Shown here: one piece after another, positions 8,715 through 17,963 of the stretch
Numbering within the stretch: position 1 is the first letter of the stretch
How the letters are laid out: each line of letters begins with the position of its first letter
Origin: Sagittula sp048553715
Lineage (GTDB): Bacteria > Pseudomonadota > Alphaproteobacteria > Rhodobacterales > Rhodobacteraceae
DNA: 64,000 nucleotides
Direction of reading: 5' to 3'
NCBI RefSeq assembly: GCF_048553715.1
Contig: NZ_JBLZNC010000008.1
Span: 62,001-126,000, forward strand
Notes under the pieces: generated by a model
The model's input: only the letters and a program-made list of their open reading frames with translations
Databases searched by the model: none
Told to the model about the DNA's origin: nothing
Translations under genes and position numbers: made by a program

Positions 8715-9932
8715 TTATTTCGCCGCGAGCGCAAGCCCGTGCACCACGGCGGTGAAAACTTCGGTATCAACTTGGCGGGCCTGAGGCAGTGCTTTGGCCA
8801 TGGCCGCACGAACAGCCCCCAGCAGGGATGAGCCGCCCACAAAGACCACGTGATCGACCGTCTCCGGCGTGACATCGACGTCGCTGAGCGTTTCCAAAGC
8901 CTGCGCCGCGATCTGTTCGGCGTAAACGGTCAACACGCCGCGTAATGCGTCCTGCTCCAGATCCATGCCCAGCCCCCGTTCGATCACGCGCAGATCAATG
9001 CGGCCAGTCTGCGATTGATTGGCGCTGATCTTTCCGGCCTCAACAGCGTAGGCGATGTCATGGCCCAGATGGCTTTGCAGCACGTCCTGCAGCCGCTCGA
9101 AGGGCGCGGGATCGGGAGCCAGCCGCGTCCAGCGTTCGACTTCGCGCAGGGTGGCAGGCTCATAGACAAAGGGGATCTTTTCCCAGCTTGCCAGATCGTG
9201 AAACAAGGCCTTGGGCGCGCTATGGGTGCGACTTCCCAGTTCGGCCCCGATGGGCGCCTCGTACCCGAAAAGCGGCATAGCAAAACCAAGGCTCATCGCT
9301 TTGTCGAAATCGGTTCCTCCCAAACGCAGCCCTGTGGAATGCAGCACATCGGTGTCCGCCCCGCGCCGGTCGCACAGGGTGAAATCCGACGTGCCGCCGC
9401 CGATGTCCACGATCAGGCTTCGGCCCTGCACATCGGCGGCCAAAGCGGCGGCTTCGGGTTCTGGCAGGAAATCCACATGCTTGAATCCGGCCATCCGATA
9501 GGCGTCGGTCAAATCGCGAAGCGCCTGCTGGTCGCGCTCATCGGACGCAGAGTGAAAGCGTACAGGCCGACCCGACAGGGCGCTGTCAAATTGCAAGCCG
9601 GTGTGGGCCTCGGCGCGACTGCGGATTTCGGCCAGAAAGCGGGCGATGATTTCGATCAGAGTGATCCGCTCGTTCAGGATTCGGCGGGGCTCGCGGGCCA
9701 AGGGTGTGCCAAGGATGGATTTCAGCGCACGCATGAACCGACCTTCGGCACCATCGCGCATCGCGCGGGCCGCGGCAGATCCGTAGGTGTACTTGCGCTC
9801 CGCGAAATCGACGAAAACGGCGGTTGGCAGCGTGTCGTTGCCGTCCTCCAGCGGGATCACGTAAGGTCTCTTGCCAGCCATGACGCCCGCAGCGGTGTTC
9901 GACGTGCCGAAGTCCAGTCCAAGCTGCGCCAT
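8715..9932 (-). CDS. Hsp70-family chaperone-like protein (YegD type)
   Basis: A 405-residue actin-fold ATPase containing only the nucleotide-binding domain of the Hsp70 superfamily. The N-terminal phosphate 1 motif LGLDFGTSNTA, the phosphate 2 motif LIVDIGGGTSDFTL and the adenosine motif VVFVGGSSLLGAVR are all clear. It lacks the DnaK substrate-binding domain, as YegD-type proteins do. It is 39 nt upstream of trhO on the same strand and divergent from pncA. Cellular role is not known from sequence. Confidence 0.85.
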   Translation of the reverse strand: MAQLGLDFGTSNTAAGVMAGKRPYVIPLEDGNDTLPTAVFVDFAERKYTYGSAAARAMRDGAEGRFMRALKSILGTPLAREPRRILNERITLIEIIARFLAEIRSRAEAHTGLQFDSALSGRPVRFHSASDERDQQALRDLTDAYRMAGFKHVDFLPEPEAAALAADVQGRSLIVDIGGGTSDFTLCDRRGADTDVLHSTGLRLGGTDFDKAMSLGFAMPLFGYEAPIGAELGSRTHSAPKALFHDLASWEKIPFVYEPATLREVERWTRLAPDPAPFERLQDVLQSHLGHDIAYAVEAGKISANQSQTGRIDLRVIERGLGMDLEQDALRGVLTVYAEQIAAQALETLSDVDVTPETVDHVVFVGGSSLLGAVRAAMAKALPQARQVDTEVFTAVVHGLALAAK

Positions 9933-10037
9933 AATGGATTCCTGCCTTTTTCCGAAAACAGGCGAAATAACGATTGCGCGGCGCTATGGCAATCCTGTCC
10001 GAAAACATTACTGTCCCGCGAAACGAGGGAGCAGACC

Positions 10038-10631
10038 ATGCATGCGTTGATCGTCATTGATGTTCAGAACGATTTTTGTCCGGGCGGGGCCCTTGCCGTG
10101 GAGGGCGGTGATGACATCATCGACGGGATCAACGATCTGATGCGCACATCGGATGCTGTGATCCTGACGCAAGATTGGCATCCGGCGGGGCATGAGTCCT
10201 TTGCCTCGACCCATCCGGGGCGCAGCGCCTATGAGCAGATCGACATGCCATACGGGCCGCAGGTTCTATGGCCGGACCATTGCGTCCAAGGCACCACCGG
10301 GGCCGCGTTCCACCCGCGGCTGGATCATGATCGTGCGGATCTGATTGTGCGCAAAGGGTTCCGTCCGCACATCGATAGCTACAGCGCCTTTTTCGAGAAT
10401 GACCAGACCACGCCCACCGGGCTAGAGGGCTATCTGCGCACCCGTGGGATCGAAAGGCTGACATTGGTCGGATTGGCGACGGATTTCTGCGTAAATTTTT
10501 CTGCAGTTGATGCTGCCCGTCTGGGGTTCTCCGTCGATGTCCGCGAAGATCTGTGCCGCGCGATCGACATGGGTGGCTCACTTGATGTGGCCCGTGCGGG
10601 GATGCGAACGGCAGGGGTGCTTTTGCGCTAA
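10038..10631 (+). CDS. pncA: PncA nicotinamidase
   Basis: A 197-residue isochorismatase-fold enzyme that deamidates nicotinamide to nicotinate in NAD salvage. The N-terminus HALIVIDVQNDFCPGGAL contains the catalytic aspartate, DWHPAGHESF gives the metal-binding His residues, and GLATDFCVNFSA gives the catalytic cysteine. The ATG at 10038 is preceded by a GAGGGAG ribosome site. The same frame is open far upstream, but that part is antisense to the Hsp70-like gene. It acts before PncB, encoded one gene downstream. Confidence 0.95.
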   Translation: MHALIVIDVQNDFCPGGALAVEGGDDIIDGINDLMRTSDAVILTQDWHPAGHESFASTHPGRSAYEQIDMPYGPQVLWPDHCVQGTTGAAFHPRLDHDRADLIVRKGFRPHIDSYSAFFENDQTTPTGLEGYLRTRGIERLTLVGLATDFCVNFSAVDAARLGFSVDVREDLCRAIDMGGSLDVARAGMRTAGVLLR

Positions 10632-10640
10632 ATTGGAGGC

Positions 10641-10655
10641 TTAATCTGTTGTTAA
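10641..10655. promoter_or_regulatory. perfect CtrA-consensus box upstream of hybrid sensor kinase
   Basis: TTAA-TCTGTTG-TTAA matches the TTAA-N7-TTAA CtrA consensus exactly. It lies 42 nt before the start of the hybrid sensor kinase gene, in the 66-nt gap after pncA. It suggests that the kinase has its own CtrA-dependent promoter. Binding is inferred from the consensus alone. Confidence 0.5.
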
Positions 10656-10697
10656 TGGACTGAACCTACCGTCTCGCGACGTTTTAGGGCAGATTCC

Positions 10698-12662
10698 ATG
10701 CAGATACGAGACGCGGCGCGCAGCGCTGCAGAGGCCAGTTTTCAAGCGCGCTACGGGCAGGATGTCTTGCTCGGACGCTACATTACGGCCCGTATCAATG
10801 ATTTCTTTACCCGTTTGGTGGCCACAGCCATCGGTGGTTTAGTGATCTGGCTGATCACCACGCCGGAGGCCGCGCTTTTGTGTCTGGTTGTGGTTCTGGT
10901 AGGCGAGGCGATTGATCTGGGCTGTGCCGCCTATGCCCGGCATCGCCTTCATTTGGGCGCGTCGTTACAACCATTGCTGCGGATCACAGCCGTGTCGGCA
11001 GGGCTGCAATCGCTGACCATATCGTTCTGCGTCTTGTTGCTGCTGTCTCTCGCCACCTCGGATGAGGCATCCCTGATCGCGCTGTGTTTTTTGATGGCCT
11101 CAGCGGTCAATGCCGGTTTCATCATGACGCATCACCGCACGGCCGCGTGGTCAAAACTGGTCATCCTTGCAGCCTCGGTCGTGGTCTTTTTGGTCATGGA
11201 TACGCTGCATTCGGAACAGTTCGGCACGCGGCAGGTGATCCACCTCCTTGAGGTGATGTTGCTGGGCTATGTGACCTATATGTTCGTCGCTTTTGCGGTG
11301 CGAAGCTGGGAAAAACGTCTCAGCAAAGAACGGCAGCTTTTGCTACGGGCGGCGCAACAGGAGGCGACCAATCACGATCTCAAATGCGCGCAACAAAGGG
11401 CCGAACAGGCGGCGCAGGCCAAGTCGGCCTTCCTAGCCACCATGAGCCACGAAATACGCACGCCCCTCAACGCCGTCATCGGGATGAGCGATCTACTCGG
11501 GCAGACGAACCTCAGCTCGGATGGCCGATCCTATGTGGAGACGATCCGCACCGCATCGACGTCTCTGCTGGGCATTATCAATGATGTGCTGGATTTTTCC
11601 CGCCTCGATGCCGATCAAATGGCGTTCGAGGATGAGCCTTTTTCGCCGACCGATTGTATTGCGGCGGCGACGCGTTTGTTGACGCCGATGGCGCAGGAAA
11701 AGCACCTGTCCCTTGTTCTGGCGGATGACGGCTCTCTGCCGGTCCGCGCCAGCGGGGACGAGGGGCGGTTGCGGCAAATCCTCGTCAACCTGATCGGCAA
11801 CGCGATCAAATTTACCGACGTGGGCGAGGTTAAGGTATCGTCACGAACCGTTCCTGCGGACAATGGCTGGCGGCTGATTGTCCGCGTGTCTGACACGGGC
11901 ATCGGGGTGCCCCCTGAACGGGCTGACGCGATCTTCGAGGTGTTTCAGCAGGCAGAGGCTGCGACGACCCGGCGTTTCGGGGGCACCGGACTTGGCCTGC
12001 CGATCAGCCGCGCACTGGCGCGCCGCATGGGCGGTGACGTCCGCTTGCTGCCGACTCCGGAGGGGCAGACCGGGGCGGTGTTCGAATTGTCGATCAAGAT
12101 TTCGCGGGCCGCATCGGTGGTGCCCGCACGCTCTCCCGCGTTGGCCCCGGTGGCCAAGGCGATCTCCCGGCCAATCCGCGTGGTGCTGGCGGAGGACAAT
12201 GGCACGAACCGCATGTTGGTGCAGCAATTCCTCAAAGACCAGCCCATCAAATTGCATATCGCGGTAAACGGTCGCGAAGCGGTGGACCTGACGCAAAGAT
12301 TGCAGCCCGAGGTGGTGCTGATGGATATGTCCATGCCAGAGGTCGACGGGCTGGAAGCCACGCGCCGCATCCGCCGTCTCGATATCCGCCAGCCCAAGAT
12401 CATTGCGTTGACGGCAAACGCCTTTGCCTCCGACCGAGATGCCTGCGTCGCGGCGGGGATGGACGACTTTCTGACCAAGCCGATCCGCAAGCCCGTGCTG
12501 GTTGGCGCGCTGGCCCATGCAGCCGCAGACGATAAAACGCGTTCACAACCCGTGCCGGACATCGTATCAGGGTCCGACCGCGAGGAAGGGAGCGTGCCTT
12601 GGACATCGCCACAAGAGTCTGGAACCACAAGTGGAAGATCGATCCGATCGTCCGGTCCCTGA
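10698..12662 (+). CDS. membrane hybrid sensor histidine kinase with receiver domain
   Basis: A 654-residue protein. Residues about 35-210 hold several membrane helices with no large periplasmic loop. Then come a short coiled coil, a HisKA domain with SHEIRTPLNAVIGMSD (phospho-accepting His251), an HATPase domain with N-box NLIGNAIKFTD and G-boxes DTGIGVP and GGTGLGLPIS, and a receiver with VVLMDMSMPEVDG (Asp543). All key residues are present, so kinase and receiver look active. The final 21 codons overlap the start of pncB in a different frame. The input signal is unknown. Confidence 0.92.
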   Translation: MQIRDAARSAAEASFQARYGQDVLLGRYITARINDFFTRLVATAIGGLVIWLITTPEAALLCLVVVLVGEAIDLGCAAYARHRLHLGASLQPLLRITAVSAGLQSLTISFCVLLLLSLATSDEASLIALCFLMASAVNAGFIMTHHRTAAWSKLVILAASVVVFLVMDTLHSEQFGTRQVIHLLEVMLLGYVTYMFVAFAVRSWEKRLSKERQLLLRAAQQEATNHDLKCAQQRAEQAAQAKSAFLATMSHEIRTPLNAVIGMSDLLGQTNLSSDGRSYVETIRTASTSLLGIINDVLDFSRLDADQMAFEDEPFSPTDCIAAATRLLTPMAQEKHLSLVLADDGSLPVRASGDEGRLRQILVNLIGNAIKFTDVGEVKVSSRTVPADNGWRLIVRVSDTGIGVPPERADAIFEVFQQAEAATTRRFGGTGLGLPISRALARRMGGDVRLLPTPEGQTGAVFELSIKISRAASVVPARSPALAPVAKAISRPIRVVLAEDNGTNRMLVQQFLKDQPIKLHIAVNGREAVDLTQRLQPEVVLMDMSMPEVDGLEATRRIRRLDIRQPKIIALTANAFASDRDACVAAGMDDFLTKPIRKPVLVGALAHAAADDKTRSQPVPDIVSGSDREEGSVPWTSPQESGTTSGRSIRSSGP

Positions 12663-13888
12663 TTGATACCGATTTCTATAAATTGCTGATGTGTCAGTCT
12701 GTGTTCCGCAACAAGCGGGACACGCAGGTGACCTTTAGCCTGATCAACCGGTCGTCCAGCGTGCCCTTGGCCAAGCTGATCGACGAGGGCGAGCTGCGCG
12801 AGCAGCTTGATCATGTGCGGTCCCTGTCGCTGACCCGTGGCGAAAGCACATGGCTGCGCGGCAACACGTTTTACGGCAAGCGCCAGATGTTCCGCCCGGA
12901 TTTTATGGAGTGGTTCGAAAACATGCGCCTGCCCGCCTATCATCTGGAACGGGTTGGCGACCAATACGAGCTGACGTTCGAAGGCAACTGGCCCGAGGTC
13001 ATGCTGTGGGAAATTCCGGCGCTCGCGATCCTGATGGAGTTGCGCGGGCGGGCCGTGCTCAATGACATGGGGCGTTTTGAGCTTCAGGTTTTGTATGCCC
13101 GCGCCATGACGAAGCTGTGGGAAAAGGTCGAACACCTGCGCAAGGTTCCGGATCTGCGGATTGCGGACTTCGGCACCCGCAGGCGGCATTCCTTTTTGTG
13201 GCAGGACTGGTGCGTGCAGGCGATGCTTGAAGGGCTGGGGGACAGTTTTGCCGGCACCTCGAACTGCCTGATCGCAAAGAACCGCGATCTCGAAGCGATT
13301 GGTACCAACGCCCATGAGCTGCCCATGGTCTACGCGGCTTTGGCCGAAGATGACGCCGATCTGGCCCGCGCGCCCTATGACGTGCTGGCAGACTGGCACG
13401 AGGAGCATTCGGGCAATCTGCGCATCATTCTGCCCGACACCTATGGCACCGAGGGCTTCTTGCGTCATGCGCCTGATTGGTTGGCAGGCTGGACCGGCAT
13501 CCGGATTGACAGCGGTGACCCTGCCGCGGGCGCAGAGACGGCGATCCGCTGGTGGACAGAGCGCGGTGAAGACCCGCGCGATAAACTGGTGATCTTCTCA
13601 GACGGGCTGGACGAGCGGAAGATCGTCGAACTTTCCCAACAGTTTGCGGGCCGTGTGCGCGTGTCCTTTGGTTGGGGTACTTTGTTGACGAATGACTTCC
13701 GTGGTCTTGCGCCGAATGATGCGCTGGCGCCGTTCTCGTTGGTGTGCAAGGCGATCAGCGCCAATGGCCGCCCCACGGTCAAACTGTCGGACAACCCGAA
13801 CAAGGCGATGGGCCCGGCCGAGGAAATCGCACGCTACAAACGCGTCTTCGGCGTGGGCGACCAACAGGCACAGGACGTGGTGGTGTAA
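12599..13888 (+). CDS. pncB: PncB nicotinate phosphoribosyltransferase
   Basis: A 429-residue enzyme that converts nicotinate and PRPP to nicotinate mononucleotide. Family signatures include DTDFYKLLMCQSVF near the N-terminus, the ADFGTRRRHSFLWQ region, GTSNCLIAKN, and IRIDSGDPAAGAE. The start is a TTG at 12599 behind a GGAAGGGAG ribosome site. The N-terminal residues MDIATRVWNHKWKIDPIV match the expected family start, so the 64-nt overlap with the sensor kinase gene seems real. With pncA it completes nicotinamide-to-NaMN salvage. Confidence 0.95.
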   Translation: MDIATRVWNHKWKIDPIVRSLIDTDFYKLLMCQSVFRNKRDTQVTFSLINRSSSVPLAKLIDEGELREQLDHVRSLSLTRGESTWLRGNTFYGKRQMFRPDFMEWFENMRLPAYHLERVGDQYELTFEGNWPEVMLWEIPALAILMELRGRAVLNDMGRFELQVLYARAMTKLWEKVEHLRKVPDLRIADFGTRRRHSFLWQDWCVQAMLEGLGDSFAGTSNCLIAKNRDLEAIGTNAHELPMVYAALAEDDADLARAPYDVLADWHEEHSGNLRIILPDTYGTEGFLRHAPDWLAGWTGIRIDSGDPAAGAETAIRWWTERGEDPRDKLVIFSDGLDERKIVELSQQFAGRVRVSFGWGTLLTNDFRGLAPNDALAPFSLVCKAISANGRPTVKLSDNPNKAMGPAEEIARYKRVFGVGDQQAQDVVV

Positions 13889-13987
13889 CGCATCGGTTGC
13901 GCGAAAGCGTCACCTTGGCCCGGCGGCCGTTCTTGGGCTTTTCTTGTCTGACGCGGGGGGGTAATCCCCTTGGCGAAGGAGTTTACC

Positions 13988-15073
13988 ATGGCACCCATCG
14001 ACCCACAGCCCGGCATTATGGACATCGCCCTGTACGAGGGCGGGAAGTCCAAGGTTGCAGGCGTCACCAATGTTGTGAAGCTCAGCTCGAACGAGAACCC
14101 GTTCGGCGCAAGCCCCGCAGCCAAGGAAGCGGTGGCACGCTCTGTCCATGAGCTGCACCGCTATCCGTCGACGGACCATGCAGAGCTGCGCGCCGCCATT
14201 GGCGAGGTCCATTCCGTGGACCCCGCGCGGGTGATCTGTGGTGTCGGCTCGGACGAGATCATCACCTTTCTGTGTCAGGCTTACGCTGGTCCGGGGGATG
14301 AGGTGCTGTATACCGAGCATGGCTTTGCCATGTACCGCATCAGCGCGCTGGCCGCAGGGGCCACGCCGGTCGAGGTCAAGGAACGTGACCGTGTGACCTG
14401 TGTCGACAACCTGTTGGCGGGCTGCACGGATAAGACACGGCTTGTGTTCATCGCGAACCCTAACAACCCCACCGGCACCATGATCGGCATGGCCGAGATC
14501 GAGCGTCTGGCAGAGGGGATTCCCGACAATTGCCTGCTGGTTCTGGACGGGGCCTATGCGGAATATGTCGAAGGGTATGACGGCGGCGCGCGGCTTGTAG
14601 ATGTGCGCGACAACGTTGTGATGACACGGACTTTCTCCAAGCTTTACGGCTTGGGCGGTTTGCGGGTCGGCTGGGGCTATGGGCCGGCGCATGTGATTGA
14701 TGTGCTCAACCGGTTGCGTGGGCCATTCAACCTGTCCGGTACGGCGCTGGCCGCGGCCGAGGCCGCCGTGCGCGATGCCGCCTACGCCGAGAAATGCCGC
14801 AACGACAACACGCGTCTGCGCAGCATCCTGTCGGAATCTCTGGCAGAACACGGTGTGCCCTGTGACACGTCCATGGCCAACTTCGTTCTGGCGCGCTTTG
14901 CCGACCAGGCCGAGGCCGAGGCTTGCGACGCCTATTTGCAGACACAGGGGCTGATCGTGCGCCGCGTGGCTGGCTACAACCTGCCCAACTGCCTGCGCAT
15001 CACCGTGGGGGATGAACCCTCGGTCCGGCGGGTGGCCTATTGCATTGGTCAGTTCAAGGCAGGCGCGCGGTGA
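13988..15073 (+). CDS. hisC: HisC histidinol-phosphate aminotransferase
   Basis: A 361-residue class I/II PLP aminotransferase. Visible signatures include LSSNENPFGASPAAKEA, ANPNNPTGTMI, and the PLP-lysine motif TRTFSKLYGLGGLRVGW. The ATG at 13988 is preferred over an earlier TTG at 13970 because GAAGGAG lies 7 nt before it. It overlaps the next gene by 4 nt. Pairing with a prephenate dehydrogenase-like gene suggests the enzyme may also transaminate aromatic substrates, as some HisC homologues do; this is inference. Confidence 0.92.
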   Translation: MAPIDPQPGIMDIALYEGGKSKVAGVTNVVKLSSNENPFGASPAAKEAVARSVHELHRYPSTDHAELRAAIGEVHSVDPARVICGVGSDEIITFLCQAYAGPGDEVLYTEHGFAMYRISALAAGATPVEVKERDRVTCVDNLLAGCTDKTRLVFIANPNNPTGTMIGMAEIERLAEGIPDNCLLVLDGAYAEYVEGYDGGARLVDVRDNVVMTRTFSKLYGLGGLRVGWGYGPAHVIDVLNRLRGPFNLSGTALAAAEAAVRDAAYAEKCRNDNTRLRSILSESLAEHGVPCDTSMANFVLARFADQAEAEACDAYLQTQGLIVRRVAGYNLPNCLRITVGDEPSVRRVAYCIGQFKAGAR

Positions 15074-15981
15074 GCGTTGTCTACCAGAAGGTCGCGCTGA
15101 TCGGGCTGGGCCTGATTGCCGGGTCGATGGCATGGGCGTGCAAACGCGACGGGCTGGCCGCTGAAATCCGTGGCTACGCGCGCTCCGCCGAAAGCCGTGA
15201 CATGACCCGCCGGTTGGGGTTCTGTGACGTGGTGTGCGACAGCCTTGAAGAGGTCGTCCAAGACGCAGATCTGGTGGTCTTGGCGACACCGGTCGGTGTG
15301 ATGGGCGCGATTGCCCAGACCATCGCCCCACATCTGAAACCCGGCGCGGTGGTGATTGACGTCGGATCGGTCAAACGGACCGTGATCGAAGAGGTCCAGC
15401 CCCATATCCCCGAGGGGGTGCATTTCATTCCCTGTCACCCGATGGCAGGGACGGAACATTCCGGCCCTTCGGCGGGATTTGCCGGTCTATTCGACAACCG
15501 CTGGTGCCTGATCGTGCCCGTGGACGGCACGCCAGAGCCTGAGGTCGCGCGGCTCGAGAGCTTTTGGCAGCAACTCGGCGCCATGACCGAACGCATGGAT
15601 GCAGAACATCACGACATGGTCTGCGCCGTCGTCAGCCATATCCCGCACCTGATTGCCTACACGATGGTGGGGGTCGCGGACGATCTGCGCCGTGTGTCCG
15701 ATCAGGAGGTGATCAAGTTTTCGGCGGCAGGGTTTCGGGATTTCACCCGTATCGCGGCCAGCGACCCGACCATGTGGCGCGATGTCTTTTTGACAAACAA
15801 AGAAGCCACGATCGAGATGCTGGGACGGTTCACCGAGGAACTCTTTGCCCTGCAGCGCGCCATTCGCACCGGCGATGGTGAGCAGCTTCACGCCTATTTC
15901 ACCCGCACACGGGCGATCCGGCGTAGCATCCTTGAGGCAGGTCAGGATACGGATAAACCGGACTTTGGCCGCGGCGGCTGA
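15070..15981 (+). CDS. prephenate/arogenate dehydrogenase
   Basis: A 303-residue TyrA/TyrC-family dehydrogenase of tyrosine biosynthesis. It has an N-terminal Rossmann motif (VALIGLGLIAGSMAWA), a conserved LATPVGVMG segment, the CHPMAGTEHSGP motif, and the C-terminal helical domain (AAGFRDFTRIAASDP). The GTG start at 15070 overlaps the hisC stop as GTGA, indicating translational coupling. Whether it prefers prephenate or arogenate cannot be told. No chorismate mutase or ACT domain is fused. Confidence 0.9.
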   Translation: MSVVYQKVALIGLGLIAGSMAWACKRDGLAAEIRGYARSAESRDMTRRLGFCDVVCDSLEEVVQDADLVVLATPVGVMGAIAQTIAPHLKPGAVVIDVGSVKRTVIEEVQPHIPEGVHFIPCHPMAGTEHSGPSAGFAGLFDNRWCLIVPVDGTPEPEVARLESFWQQLGAMTERMDAEHHDMVCAVVSHIPHLIAYTMVGVADDLRRVSDQEVIKFSAAGFRDFTRIAASDPTMWRDVFLTNKEATIEMLGRFTEELFALQRAIRTGDGEQLHAYFTRTRAIRRSILEAGQDTDKPDFGRGG

Positions 15982-16002
15982 TTGACAGGGGTGGGATTTT
16001 AC

Positions 16003-16632
16003 ATGGTGCGTTGGTTTGTACTTGGCTTGCTTGTGGTGCTGACCGGCTGTGGCCGGGGCGGGGATGAGGCGGAGAAAAACGCCAAGGTTCTGCGCGAACG
16101 GTTTGCCGGGATGGGCAGCGTTTGTGGCGATCCGACCCTGATCGGAGAGGCCATTGGCGAGGTCGAGGGCAACGGCGCATGTGGCATCCGCAACGGCATT
16201 CGCCTACGCGCGCTGGATGGCGTGGCCTTGTCCACACCGGCGACGATCAACTGCGGCACCGCCCGTGCGCTCAAGACATGGATCAACACCGGCGCGCGCC
16301 CTGCTGTGGGCGGCATGGGCGGTGGCGTCAGCGAGTTGAAGGTGGCGGCGTCCTACGCCTGCCGGACGCGCAATCACAAACGCGGTGCCAAGCTGTCAGA
16401 GCATTCAAAGGGCAACGCCATCGATATTTCGGCGGTCCGTCTTGTGGACGGAACAGAGCTTTCGGTGCTGAATGATTGGCGGTCGCGCGACAAGGGGGCC
16501 GCGTTGAAACAGATGCACAAGGCCGCTTGCGGGACCTTTGGCACCACGCTTGGCCCCGGATCGGACGGCTTCCACGAGGATCACTTCCACTACGACATTG
16601 CCAAGCATCGCGGTGGGGCCTACTGCCGCTAA
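16003..16632 (+). CDS. extensin-like-domain lipoprotein
   Basis: A 209-residue putative lipoprotein with signal MVRWFVLGLLVVLTGC, where the lipobox cysteine follows LTG. The mature part is an extensin-like C-terminal domain, with conserved segments CGIRNGIRLRAL, INCGTARALKTWI, YACRTRNHK, SEHSKGNAIDIS and FHEDHFHYD. These His/Asp-rich motifs resemble D-Ala-D-Ala carboxypeptidase-like metallopeptidase folds, so a cell-wall role is plausible. It lies 21 nt after the dehydrogenase gene. Confidence 0.85.
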   Translation: MVRWFVLGLLVVLTGCGRGGDEAEKNAKVLRERFAGMGSVCGDPTLIGEAIGEVEGNGACGIRNGIRLRALDGVALSTPATINCGTARALKTWINTGARPAVGGMGGGVSELKVAASYACRTRNHKRGAKLSEHSKGNAIDISAVRLVDGTELSVLNDWRSRDKGAALKQMHKAACGTFGTTLGPGSDGFHEDHFHYDIAKHRGGAYCR

Positions 16633-16638
16633 GGCGGG

Positions 16639-17571
16639 CTAGCGGTCAAAGCCCGGCGTGCCTTTGTCCTGCGGGTTGCGCCCCAAGTGGCGCGCGCGGA
16701 TCTGATCGGACATCTGGCGGGAGCCATCGTGGCTCCATCCCGGTGGGGCCACGCAATACATGAGTCGGTCGCGCCAGCTGAGCCCCGGTTGGCGCACATC
16801 CGACCAGATGCTTTGCCATTCATGAAAGGCCACGCGCAGCGGGTTAAAGGTGCCCAGATTGCGCACCAGCCCATAGTCAGGTTTGTCGCTGTCCAGTTCG
16901 GGCACAAAGGTGCCAAACAGCCTGTCCCAGATGATGAAAACACCACCGTAATTGGCGTCAAGATACCGGGGATTGCGCCCGTGGTGCACGCGGTGATGGC
17001 TGGGCGTGTTCATCACGGCCTCGAACCAGCGGGGCAGGCGGCCGATGGCTTCGGTGTGAATCCAAAACTGGTAAATCAGGTTCAGGCCCCCCACGAACAA
17101 AACCAGAGCGGGGTGAAATCCCAACAGGATCAACGGCGCGCGCACCACCATCATAAAGGTGAACGTATAAGTCCACGTCTGCCGCAGGGCTGTCGTCAGA
17201 TTGTAATGCTGGCTGGAGTGGTGATTGACGTGGCTGGCCCAGACCCAGCGGATGCGATGCCCAAAGCGGTGCACCCAGTAATAACGCAGGTCATCCAGCA
17301 CAAAACACAAGACAATCACCGGCCATGACAGGCCCAGATCAAGCGGCGTCACCTCCCACAGCAGGGTGAAGAATCCCCAGGCGACGAACCCCAGCGCAAG
17401 GCCAGAGGCCACATTGCCTGCTCCCATAATCAGCGAGGCCACGGTATCGCGGGTTTCATACCGGCCCCCGCGCCCTGTTTTCCAGATCCACACCAGTTCG
17501 ATCACAATGGCCGCCGCAAAGAACGGCACGGCAAGCTGAACCACGTCTGGAAAAGTGATCTGGTCGGTCAA
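16639..17571 (-). CDS. sterol desaturase / fatty acid hydroxylase family membrane protein
   Basis: A 310-residue multi-helix membrane protein with the histidine clusters of the family: HRFGHRIRWVW, HVNHHSSQHYN and HHRVHHGRNPRYLD. These would hold a di-iron centre used to hydroxylate or desaturate lipid-like substrates. The start is taken as the TTG at 17571, which overlaps the stop of the upstream gene by 4 nt. A longer open frame upstream is antisense-like in composition. The substrate is unknown. Confidence 0.88.
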   Translation of the reverse strand: MTDQITFPDVVQLAVPFFAAAIVIELVWIWKTGRGGRYETRDTVASLIMGAGNVASGLALGFVAWGFFTLLWEVTPLDLGLSWPVIVLCFVLDDLRYYWVHRFGHRIRWVWASHVNHHSSQHYNLTTALRQTWTYTFTFMMVVRAPLILLGFHPALVLFVGGLNLIYQFWIHTEAIGRLPRWFEAVMNTPSHHRVHHGRNPRYLDANYGGVFIIWDRLFGTFVPELDSDKPDYGLVRNLGTFNPLRVAFHEWQSIWSDVRQPGLSWRDRLMYCVAPPGWSHDGSRQMSDQIRARHLGRNPQDKGTPGFDR

Positions 17572-17963
17572 CGGTCGCCTCCTTCGATGACGCGGGCCCA
17601 TGCGCGGGCCTCTTGCGGGGTCAGGATCAACCGCAGGCGCGGCGCGCTGCTGTCCGGCAGGCGCAGGTCCAATCCGGTGGGAAGCGCCTTGGCCCGTGCG
17701 CCGCGCAGCAGCCGTGCCGTGCTGTCCGCCCCCATGGGCCAGACAAGTCCGGGGCCGTCGTCGGTCATCACCAGTGCTGCCGCGCGTTTCGCGGTCAGCG
17801 TGACAGTGCCCGCTGGCAGGTCGGGAAACTCCCGTGCCCAAGCGGCTCGGGCATCGTCTTCGGTGTCAAAGGTCTTGGGGCGCGACACGCCGCTAAGGTG
17901 CACCAGTGCGATGACACCGGCGATCCCCAGCACGACCAATGCAAACAGAATGGGTAACGGCAT
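17568..17963 (-). CDS. small membrane-anchored protein, unknown function
   Basis: A 131-residue protein starting MPLPILFALVVLGIAGVIAL, a single N-terminal membrane helix, followed by a soluble domain rich in Arg, Ala and Asp (for example TLTAKRAAALVMTDDGPGLV). It overlaps the downstream sterol-desaturase-type gene by 4 nt, so the two are probably co-translated. An upstream ATG at 18008 would add 15 residues. I do not recognise a family. The domain could be a regulatory or scaffolding module for the hydroxylase, but nothing proves it. Confidence 0.6.
   Translation of the reverse strand: MPLPILFALVVLGIAGVIALVHLSGVSRPKTFDTEDDARAAWAREFPDLPAGTVTLTAKRAAALVMTDDGPGLVWPMGADSTARLLRGARAKALPTGLDLRLPDSSAPRLRLILTPQEARAWARVIEGGDR

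Noticed and set aside
9015..10037. Long plus-strand open frame ahead of pncA
   Set aside because: It is antisense to the Hsp70-like gene and the family start of PncA is clear at 10038 with its own ribosome site.
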